Origin: Pseudomonadota bacterium
GTDB taxonomy: Bacteria > Pseudomonadota > Gammaproteobacteria > Xanthomonadales > Xanthomonadaceae
Assembly: GCA_023439425.1 (NCBI GenBank)
Contig: JAEXNZ010000239.1
Coordinates: forward strand, 1 to 5,269
Direction: 5' to 3'
DNA length: 5,269 bases
Both the position numbers and the translations under genes were made by a program. Each line of letters begins with the position of its first letter. The first letter of the stretch is position 1. This document shows positions 1 through 5,269 of the stretch, one piece after another. Below the pieces are notes generated by a model. The model was not told the origin of the DNA. It searched no databases and saw only the letters and a program-made list of their open reading frames with translations.

Positions 1-23
1 TCCACTCCCGACCTGTGCCGCGC

Positions 24-188
24 ATGACTCCAATGAGCGTCGTCGAGGGGGGCCAAGGGGCCCCCCTTTCCATTGCATCGACCTCCGGTTCGCTGATTCC
101 GGCCGCGGAACGATCGCCATCGCCCGAAAGCGTCAGCAATCGAACCCACCCATGGCGGCCGTCAACCACCCAGTGGCAGGCGGCCGCC
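24..188 (+). other. Ser/Pro/Thr-rich N-terminal tail, possible export signal
   Basis: Residues 1-55 look disordered: 10 Ser, 7 Pro and 5 Thr fall in the first 50 positions, and the first Lys is residue 85. There is no hydrophobic core of the kind a Sec signal peptide needs, so classical Sec export from this start is unlikely. A Ser-rich, flexible, Lys-free N-terminus resembles that of type III secreted effectors of plant-associated bacteria. However, Glu8 breaks the usual absence of acidic residues in the first dozen positions. If the true start lies upstream, this would be an internal linker instead. The assignment as a secretion signal is inference. Confidence 0.35.
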
Positions 189-3100
189 GTGGATCCGGAG
201 GTCGAGGCGCTGGTCCAGCAGATTCTCTGCACCGGCGCACCCCAGGCCGAAGCCGTCGTGGCGATGCTGCGCCGGAAGTTGGAAGGCGTGGACGAACCGG
301 AGGCCCGTGCGAGCATCATGGTGCGCTTCGAGCAGGCGCTGGTCGGCGAGCCCGGGTGGATCGATGTCGTGGCATCGCTGACCCGCAACACACTGCAGGT
401 CGTATTCAACCGGACGGGTTGGGCGGTGCTGTCCACAGCCATGCCCACGACCGCAGGGCTGTTGGCTGTAGCGCAACTGCTGCAGCAACGCAGCTGGTCC
501 GGTGTGGCGGCAGCATTGGCCGCGCTGGCCCCGGGTCTGCCCTCGTTGCGCAGCCACGCAGACTTCGAGGCGTTGGTACAGTCGCTGCCGGTGTCCCTGC
601 GCGACAGTCTGGCCGCGCTCAACGACTGGGTGGACGTCATTGACGCCCCCTTCGCACCGCGCCTTCACCTTGCCCCTGCGCTGTCGCTGCTGGTCGCGGC
701 ACTGCTGTGGCAGTTGCAGCGGACGTTGCCAGGAGAGCGCGCGCCCCGCTACGGTGTGGCCGCGTTTGTCGCCGCACTGCCGATGCACTGGGGGAAGTTG
801 AGTGGCGTGTGGCGTCCGCTCGCTGGCCTTCTCGCCGCGCCTCCGCCCCAGGTGCCTCCGCGCCTGCTCACGTGCCTGGGTGACCGACCAGGCGAGATCG
901 TGCCAGCGACCTCCCCGCCATTGTCTGCGGCCGCCGTCGTGCCGCGGGCGGCAACGAGCGGCCTCCGTATTGATCTTCCGGACCAGAACGCCGATGAGGG
1001 GCCCTCCGCATCCGGCGCGGCGCGCGCCGAGTTGGGCCTTTGGGGGCTGGGAAGCAGCCTGATGGTGGCCGGCCTGACCATGATCCACCAGGGCTGGAGG
1101 CTGGTGTCCGGCGACGGCCCCGCCGCTGCACCGGTCTCAGGACCCTCCGACCCCAACCCGCAGGCGCGACCCGTGGCCGAGGTCATTCCGCTGCTGGACG
1201 GGATCATCGACATCAGCGGCAATGCCACGGTCTGGGAGGATCTATACACGCGTATCGACCAGGCTCCGCTGCAGTCGGAGGACGCGCTGGTCGAGATGGT
1301 GCAGCAGCGGCTGATCGCCAATGCGCTGGTGGACGAGGTGTTGATCCCACCCACGCGCGTGCGGCGCGCCGTGAATGATCACAGTCCATTGCCGGCACCT
1401 GCGCTGAATCAATCGGTTCCGGTAAACCAGCGGGATGGTCTGCTGACGGCCAGCCAGCAACTCGTGGATGCGGCCCAGGCGTTGCCTTCCGGCCCTGCGC
1501 AGCCGGAGGAGGCAGTGGTCGGCAACGAGAACCGTGTGGCGCTGGCGATGGCGCGCATGCATTTGCGGCGCTGGATGCATCATCACGGGGGTACCCGCAA
1601 GCAGCAGCACGCAGCGCTCGAGGTTGCGCTGCGCGCACTGACTTACTCGGACAAGCAGCTGGAACGGGTCAGCCAGGGGTTGCCCAATCTGGACCGGCAC
1701 ATCGCCACCGAGCTGGTGCAGCAGATCCAGCGCGTCGCCAACGTGACGGTGGATCCGCACGGCATCTACCTCAACACCTTCAGCGAAAGCTTCTGCTGGC
1801 CGGACTGGGAAGCACGCCAGGTGCCCGGCCCGGATCCGGCCATGCGTGGGTGGTACAGCACCTACCCGCGCACTCGCCGGATTCGCAGTGGACTGATCAG
1901 TTCGGACACGTTGGTGGAAGCCACACTGCTGCCACCGAAGACGGACGCGGTGCACAGCGGGCTGTACAACAGCGGTGTGCCGGGCACGCATTTCCCCATC
2001 GAGGAAGTTACCCAGCTCACGCTGCGAGGGTTCAACGACGCAATCAACGGCAGCGACTACCTCGGCAGCTTCCAGAACACGCTGTCCCGCTTCATCGGCG
2101 CGTGCGAGGGCAGCGCCGTGCATGCCGAGCGCGATGCGTATCTGGATGCGATGACGCAGCGGCTTGCAGGCACTGCCACGTTGCTCAATGCGATGGGCCA
2201 TCTGGACGAAGCCGGCTTGTGGTTGATCGATACCCTGTTGCGCTACCCGACCCAGTTCGGCACCGGTACCGGCAACAGCACGCTGGGGCGGGCACTGGCT
2301 TTGCCCGGGCAGGACATCCAGGTGCACGCGTTGAACGCACAACCCGCCGCTGGCGGCACCATTCCGCTGTACGGCCTGGTGTTGGCCGAGTCGCAGCCGT
2401 CCCCGGAGCGCCGCAAGGGTGCGGTGGTACTGATCTCGCCGACGCGCCTGCCGTTGGTGGAACAATTCACATCACAGGCCGACGCGTTGCTGCGCCTGGC
2501 CGGCGAAGTGCCGCACCAGCTGCACAGCTGGGTGCCTTCGCATCTGCATGCCCGCTGGAGCGCAGGCAATGGACCGGTGGTGCTTGGCACGCCGGTCGAC
2601 GACGATCTGATGCGCGCGCTGCTCCTGCAGCAGCTCAACCTGCGCAGCGAGATGCTCAGCCATACCCGCGGGGCCAGCGCGGCCGACACGCGCAAAGACT
2701 ATCTCGCGCTGGACCGCCGCCTGCTGGCGCTGCCGCCGACGGTTGCAACCCCCATGCTGACCGCGGCCAACGAAGCGGCAACCGCGTCCGGCCTGGACCC
2801 GTATGAGATTCTGGGAGTGCACTGGCTGGCACAGCTGGGCGTGCCATCGCGCGGCGTGCTGCGCAATGCAGAGGTGGAAGACGCGCGCTGGTTGAACAGC
2901 ATGGCCACCACCCGTGGCCTGCTGGAGCTCAGTTACCCGTTGCCGACGCGCTACGTGGCCAACGCGCTGGAGCGGGCGATCCTGAACCAGACCGGCGTGG
3001 CCATCGACACCACCGCGCATTATCTGGTTCGATTCTCCAGCGGTACCGCCAGTTCGGCGTCGCCCAGTGGCTTCGTGCACGATGCCAACCAGAAGACCAG

Positions 3101-5269
3101 TGCGTGCCGGCTGGTGGAATGTGCGTTCGACAAAGCCAAGGGCTATCCCGATGGCGGGCCCGGCTGCAGCGACCTCGGCATCTATACCGCTGACAACAGC
3201 ACCGTGTTCGACCAGGACACCGAGGTGGAAGGGCTGCGGCCAGACCAGTTCCTCGCGGTGGTACGCGGGTTGGACCTGCGCAGTGGCTACCTGGATGTCC
3301 TGAAGGATTTCTGGAAGACCCAGCGCAGCGAAGTGAAGGTCTGCCTGCGCGGGGTATACATGTTCTCGGCCTGGCAGCAGTTCGCCGAAGGCTCGCTGTC
3401 CGCCCGTGGCCTGCAGCTCGCGATCGCGGCCACCGGCTACATGCTGGCGACGCAGGCGGAGGATCGCAGCTTCCAGTCGCATCTGGCCGACGGCAGCCAT
3501 GTCAGCTGGATGCACATCTACGGGGCGCAGTCCATGTTGATGCGCATTGATCACGACGACGGGCCGGAAGTGCTGCTGTATTCGCCGGGCGACAGCGTGG
3601 CATTCCGCGAGTTTCCGGATGCCGCGCAGCTGGCGGACTGGCTGGGCCGGGTCGTGCACAGCCCGCAGGGGCGCAACTGGCTGGAAGCTGCGTTCGACCT
3701 GGCCGACCTGCAGGATGGATGGTTCTCCAACGGTGTCACCAGCACGCTGGGGCAGCCGCCAAGTGACCTGTTCAAGGACAACAGCACGGGACCGGCAATC
3801 AGCGGGCAGGATCTGTTCGAGGCCATGGCCACGCGCATCGAACAGCACACCGTGAACGATGCCGGCACCTTGTTGAGTTCGGCCTGGGAGACCCGTCGCG
3901 ACCTTTTCCTGCGACGCCTGCAGTGGTTTGACCTGCTGGGGGCGCTGGTCAGCATCGCGATCCCGGCGGTGCTTCCGGTGGTTGCAGTAGGTGCAGGCAT
4001 CGAGATGGCGTTGGGAATCGAGAAGAGTGTCGACGCCCGTACCGAGGCGGACCGTCACCAGGGCGCGGTGGATGCGGCCTGGGGCGCAGCGGGCGTGGTG
4101 CTGGCTGCCGCACCCATGGCCCTGGGCCGCACGGCGGGCAAGACCGCCGCGCTCAGCACCGAGGAGGGCATCCGGCTGGTGCCGCAGGTGCACGCCATCA
4201 CCGATGCGGCCGAGGTGGTCCGGGCGGACCCCTTGGCCCGGCTCAGCGCCCGCTATGCGCAGCCGGCCGATCTGGTGGTGGACGGGGCCCGACCGGCCGA
4301 CAACGGCATCCAGCACTTTGCCGGCCGGCACTACATCCGTCAGGCCGGCAACGTGTACGAAGTAACCTTCGACAAATTCAACCGCACCTGGCGTCTGAAG
4401 AATCCCAATCCCGGCCTGATGTACCAGGATCCGGTCCGGCTCAATGCCGACGGCATGTGGGAGCCGCATACCGAGGTAGGGCTGCGTGGCGGTGCACCGG
4501 AGACGCCGTACGCGGTGCGCAGCAATTCCGCAGCCACCTCCTATGACACGGCCGTACAGATGGAGATGCCGCATTCAAGCGAATCGCTGGACAGCGCCGG
4601 CCGCGATTTTCTCTGGGGCAGAACCCATTGGGAACGCGTGGCCATGCCCACCGAGGTGCAGCAGGGGGCCAGTCTGGCCCGAATGAAGGAGTTGTTCGTC
4701 GGCGGTCGCCTGGAACCGGCGCAACGCGGAGCCATGTCCGCGATCATCGCGCGGCTGGAGCGCACCATGCGGATCGAGCGCGCACTGCGGGTGGAGGAGG
4801 CGGTGGCTGCGGCGGTGGAGGTCAATGACGGGGTGCTGATTCCGGTGTCGCAGATGATGCTGGAAACCGGGCCGGGCACGCGCATGGGGTGGTGTACCGG
4901 CATCTCGCGGATGTTTGCCCTGGGGGTTGCGGAAGGGAAGATGAGCGCTGTGATTCGCAATCTCCGCCGTGTGATGCGCCGACCCAACGAGGGGCTTGGC
5001 GCGGAACTGCTGGGGGCGGTGCGCGATGCGCAGGGGGCCGCGCTGCTGCCGGGCACGGTGTCTGCGCATGCGCCCATCGAGTACACCGAGCTCGGCACCT
5101 TCCTGAACAGTGTGAAGGGAGATGCGGAGTTTTTCCTCACGGGGACGTCGCATCACATGTTCGCCGCGGTTGAGACGTTGCCCAATGGGCTCAAGGTGTT
5201 CCGGGTGGGTGACCCCAATCTCGGCATGATCCAGTTCTACAATCTCAAGAAGTTCAACCGTTTTCTGGG
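24..5269 (+). CDS. Large modular toxin/effector: tandem DUF6543-like modules plus C-terminal YopT-like cysteine protease (3' partial)
   Basis: One uninterrupted frame covers the window and gives at least 1748 residues, with the stop codon beyond the right edge. Third codon positions are mostly G or C and the translation is a balanced protein sequence, unlike all competing frames. Visible parts are a Ser-rich tail, an unrecognised helical N-terminal region, two diverged DUF6543-like repeats, two hydrophobic segments, a beta-rich pre-toxin module and a candidate papain-like triad C1624/H1711/D1730. I infer a secreted toxin or effector whose protease domain acts in a target cell. The start is uncertain: ATG at 24, ATG at 33, GTG at 15 and a start left of the window are all in frame, and none has a clear Shine-Dalgarno sequence before it. 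ATG 24 is used only for numbering. No neighbouring gene is visible, so operon, immunity gene or chaperone cannot be judged. The coding call is firm, the toxin class fairly likely, the target unknown. Confidence 0.93.
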   Translation, partial: MTPMSVVEGGQGAPLSIASTSGSLIPAAERSPSPESVSNRTHPWRPSTTQWQAAAVDPEVEALVQQILCTGAPQAEAVVAMLRRKLEGVDEPEARASIMVRFEQALVGEPGWIDVVASLTRNTLQVVFNRTGWAVLSTAMPTTAGLLAVAQLLQQRSWSGVAAALAALAPGLPSLRSHADFEALVQSLPVSLRDSLAALNDWVDVIDAPFAPRLHLAPALSLLVAALLWQLQRTLPGERAPRYGVAAFVAALPMHWGKLSGVWRPLAGLLAAPPPQVPPRLLTCLGDRPGEIVPATSPPLSAAAVVPRAATSGLRIDLPDQNADEGPSASGAARAELGLWGLGSSLMVAGLTMIHQGWRLVSGDGPAAAPVSGPSDPNPQARPVAEVIPLLDGIIDISGNATVWEDLYTRIDQAPLQSEDALVEMVQQRLIANALVDEVLIPPTRVRRAVNDHSPLPAPALNQSVPVNQRDGLLTASQQLVDAAQALPSGPAQPEEAVVGNENRVALAMARMHLRRWMHHHGGTRKQQHAALEVALRALTYSDKQLERVSQGLPNLDRHIATELVQQIQRVANVTVDPHGIYLNTFSESFCWPDWEARQVPGPDPAMRGWYSTYPRTRRIRSGLISSDTLVEATLLPPKTDAVHSGLYNSGVPGTHFPIEEVTQLTLRGFNDAINGSDYLGSFQNTLSRFIGACEGSAVHAERDAYLDAMTQRLAGTATLLNAMGHLDEAGLWLIDTLLRYPTQFGTGTGNSTLGRALALPGQDIQVHALNAQPAAGGTIPLYGLVLAESQPSPERRKGAVVLISPTRLPLVEQFTSQADALLRLAGEVPHQLHSWVPSHLHARWSAGNGPVVLGTPVDDDLMRALLLQQLNLRSEMLSHTRGASAADTRKDYLALDRRLLALPPTVATPMLTAANEAATASGLDPYEILGVHWLAQLGVPSRGVLRNAEVEDARWLNSMATTRGLLELSYPLPTRYVANALERAILNQTGVAIDTTAHYLVRFSSGTASSASPSGFVHDANQKTSACRLVECAFDKAKGYPDGGPGCSDLGIYTADNSTVFDQDTEVEGLRPDQFLAVVRGLDLRSGYLDVLKDFWKTQRSEVKVCLRGVYMFSAWQQFAEGSLSARGLQLAIAATGYMLATQAEDRSFQSHLADGSHVSWMHIYGAQSMLMRIDHDDGPEVLLYSPGDSVAFREFPDAAQLADWLGRVVHSPQGRNWLEAAFDLADLQDGWFSNGVTSTLGQPPSDLFKDNSTGPAISGQDLFEAMATRIEQHTVNDAGTLLSSAWETRRDLFLRRLQWFDLLGALVSIAIPAVLPVVAVGAGIEMALGIEKSVDARTEADRHQGAVDAAWGAAGVVLAAAPMALGRTAGKTAALSTEEGIRLVPQVHAITDAAEVVRADPLARLSARYAQPADLVVDGARPADNGIQHFAGRHYIRQAGNVYEVTFDKFNRTWRLKNPNPGLMYQDPVRLNADGMWEPHTEVGLRGGAPETPYAVRSNSAATSYDTAVQMEMPHSSESLDSAGRDFLWGRTHWERVAMPTEVQQGASLARMKELFVGGRLEPAQRGAMSAIIARLERTMRIERALRVEEAVAAAVEVNDGVLIPVSQMMLETGPGTRMGWCTGISRMFALGVAEGKMSAVIRNLRRVMRRPNEGLGAELLGAVRDAQGAALLPGTVSAHAPIEYTELGTFLNSVKGDAEFFLTGTSHHMFAAVETLPNGLKVFRVGDPNLGMIQFYNLKKFNRFL
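46..67 (+). repeat. Perfect 9-bp G/C hairpin with G6 and C6 runs at the 5' end of the gene
   Basis: AGGGGGGCC (46-54) is the reverse complement of GGCCCCCCT (59-67) around a 4-base AAGG loop, and TTTCC overlaps the end of the right arm. It lies inside the reading frame, 22 bases after the ATG at 24, where it encodes Glu-Gly-Gly-Gln-Gly-Ala-Pro-Leu. It resembles a short intrinsic terminator but has only three T residues. It could also be an mRNA structure affecting initiation or a slippage-prone tract. The hairpin is directly visible; any function is unproven. Confidence 0.5.
189..1140 (+). other. Unrecognised helical N-terminal region with hydrophobic stretches and low-complexity linkers
   Basis: Residues 56 to about 290 are Ala/Leu/Val-rich and appear largely helical, starting at VDPEVEALVQQIL. 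They contain a hydrophobic stretch at about 216-231 (LAPALSLLVAALLWQL). A Pro/Ala-rich linker follows (about 277-335), then a second hydrophobic stretch at 339-354 (LWGLGSSLMVAGLTMI) and another Pro/Gly/Asp-rich linker (about 358-385). The hydrophobic stretches are somewhat short for membrane spans but could pack in a helical bundle or insert in a membrane. I recognise no family here. The position ahead of the tandem modules suggests a delivery, targeting or chaperone-binding role, which is inference only. Confidence 0.5.
1680..2546 (+). other. DUF6543-like module, copy A
   Basis: Residues about 553-841. Landmarks in order are LPNLDRHIATELVQQI, the DPHGIYLNTF motif (D577, Y582, L583, F586), DTLVEA (L630), a Tyr-containing loop (Y648), YLGSF (Y679), a helical stretch, PLYG (Y783) and VVLISP followed by a Phe and a Leu at fixed spacing (S805, F815, L825). 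This order matches what I recall of the DUF6543 / 'dermonecrotic toxin domain' family common in large Pseudomonas proteins, where the biochemical function is not established. Copy B shows the same landmarks, so the module boundaries rest on internal comparison as well as on family resemblance. No enzyme motif is visible. Confidence 0.6.
2547..2939 (+). other. Helical spacer between the two modules
   Basis: Residues about 842-972 are rich in Ala, Leu and charged residues, for example DTRKDYLALDRRLLALPP. They look like alpha-helices linking the modules and probably include the end of copy A and the lead-in of copy B. I see no catalytic motif, transmembrane segment or recognisable family. Confidence 0.4.
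2940..3695 (+). other. DUF6543-like module, copy B
   Basis: Residues about 973-1224 repeat the layout of copy A: LPTRYVANALERAIL, DTTAHYLVRF (D995, Y1000, L1001, F1004), CRLVECAF (L1030), GIYTAD (Y1054), GYLDVL (Y1089), IYGAQ (Y1166) and VLLYSPG with the same downstream spacing (S1187, F1197, L1207). The shift from copy A falls from 418 residues at the first motif to 382 at the last, so copy B is about 36 residues shorter over that span. Copy B carries extra Cys residues near its LVE motif. Its role is probably the same as copy A, such as membrane association or delivery, but this is inference. Confidence 0.6.
3924..4127 (+). other. Two hydrophobic segments, possible membrane-inserting hairpin
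   Basis: Residues 1301-1332 start WFDLLGALVSIAIPAVLP and continue uncharged to a Glu at 1326. Residues 1351-1368 read AAWGAAGVVLAAAPMALG. A polar stretch rich in Asp, Glu, Arg and His (about 1333-1350) separates them. I recall similar Pro-containing hydrophobic segments following DUF6543 regions in related large proteins. They could form a membrane-inserting helical hairpin used in translocation, or simply a buried helical pair. The hydrophobicity is directly visible; the topology is inferred. Confidence 0.45.
4320..4493 (+). other. Beta-rich pre-toxin module (GRHYI...TWRL...DGMW...GLRGG)
   Basis: Residues about 1433-1490 show alternating hydrophobic and aromatic positions: GRHYIRQAGNVYEVTFD, then TWRL (W1456), then DGMWEP (W1479) and GLRGG ending at 1490. 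I recall this arrangement as a small conserved module lying between DUF6543 regions and the variable C-terminal domain in large Pseudomonas-type toxins. No catalytic residues stand out. Its location just before the protease suggests a connector or recognition module. The pattern is seen directly; the family assignment is from memory. Confidence 0.45.
4590..5269 (+). other. C-terminal YopT-like (C58-type) cysteine protease domain, cut by the window end
   Basis: Residues about 1523-1748. A helical lead-in (LEPAQRGAMSAIIARLERT) is followed by GWCTGISRMFALG, with the candidate nucleophile C1624 (codon 4893-4895) at the start of a helix. Further on come TSHHMFAAVE (H1710/H1711; H1711 codon 5154-5156) and VFRVGDPNLGMIQFYN with D1730 (codon 5211-5213). 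The Cys-helix, His-strand and Asp-Pro-Asn-x-Gly order and the roughly 19-residue His-Asp spacing resemble YopT/AvrPphB-type papain-like proteases, where the Cys-His-Asp triad cleaves host proteins. A Pasteurella multocida toxin C3-like or other papain-fold domain is the main alternative. Gln or Asn forming the oxyanion hole is not identified. The substrate is unknown. Confidence 0.6.

Noticed and set aside
46..69. Hairpin as an intrinsic terminator of an upstream gene, with the toxin starting downstream (for example GTG 189)
   Set aside because: Only three T residues follow the stem, GTG 189 has no ribosome binding site, and the same frame stays open through the hairpin. It is kept as a hairpin of unknown role.
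152..643. 163-codon same-strand ORF near the left edge, considered as a separate small gene or a frameshift product
   Set aside because: Arg/Gly/Ala low-complexity translation with no motif. The frame starting at 24 runs through this stretch without interruption, so no frameshift is needed.
162..1088. 308-codon antisense ORF near the left edge
   Set aside because: Low-complexity Gln/Arg/Gly/His-rich translation opposite a coherent sense frame.
1242..2465. 407-codon antisense ORF
   Set aside because: Same shadow pattern opposite the N-terminal half and module A of the sense gene; no motif and skewed composition.
1850..2806. 318-codon same-strand ORF in another frame
   Set aside because: Its Arg/Ala/Gly/Gln-rich translation overlaps module A, whose motifs and repeat structure are in the other frame.
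2472..4574. 700-codon antisense ORF
   Set aside because: It lies wholly within the sense toxin gene. Its translation is Arg/His/Gln/Gly-rich with no recognisable domain, as expected from the complement of high-GC coding sequence, whereas the sense frame has coherent toxin motifs and an internal repeat.
4541..5156. Two overlapping antisense ORFs opposite the protease domain (4541-5140 and 4575-5156)
   Set aside because: They lie opposite the candidate catalytic region, overlap each other, and show Ser/Arg/Pro- or His/Arg-rich composition without motifs.
4500..5269. Leucine-rich repeats with a NEL-type E3 ligase, a payload I associate with DUF6543 proteins
   Set aside because: No LRR pattern is visible, and the Cys is followed by His and DPN motifs in papain-like order instead of a NEL arrangement.

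Overview
The window is almost entirely one very long gene on the + strand. The frame whose codons begin at 3, 6, 9 and so on has no stop anywhere. From the first ATG (position 24) it encodes at least 1748 residues and runs off the right edge. It may also begin left of the window, because no in-frame stop precedes the ATG. Every other ORF, including antisense ORFs of 407 and 700 codons, overlaps this gene and translates to low-complexity Arg/Ala/Gly/His-rich sequence typical of shadow frames in high-GC DNA. I see no RNA gene, mobile element, CRISPR array or second gene.

The product reads as a large modular bacterial toxin or effector. In order (residues counted from the ATG at 24) it has: a Ser/Pro/Thr-rich, Lys-free N-terminal tail (about 1-55); a helical Ala/Leu-rich region with short hydrophobic stretches that I do not recognise (about 56-290 and 330-360); low-complexity linkers; two diverged copies of a DUF6543-like ('dermonecrotic toxin domain'-type) module (about 553-841 and 973-1224) separated by a helical spacer; two hydrophobic segments (about 1301-1332 and 1351-1368); a small beta-rich module with the pattern GRHYI...Y.V..D....TWRL...DGMW...GLRGG (about 1434-1490); and a C-terminal domain with a candidate Cys-His-Asp triad (C1624, H1711 or H1710, D1730) resembling YopT-type (C58-like) cysteine proteases. 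The window cuts this last domain 18 residues after the candidate Asp.

The working model is inference: the N-terminus directs export, the tandem modules and hydrophobic segments handle membrane targeting or delivery, and the C-terminal papain-like protease is the enzymatic payload inside a target cell. Which secretion system is used, and whether the target is eukaryotic or bacterial, cannot be decided from this window.

The organism is most likely a high-GC gammaproteobacterium, judging from strong G/C preference at third codon positions and a protein type I associate with Pseudomonas and Xanthomonadaceae (Xanthomonas, Stenotrophomonas, Luteibacter). This assignment is weak, since no housekeeping gene is present.
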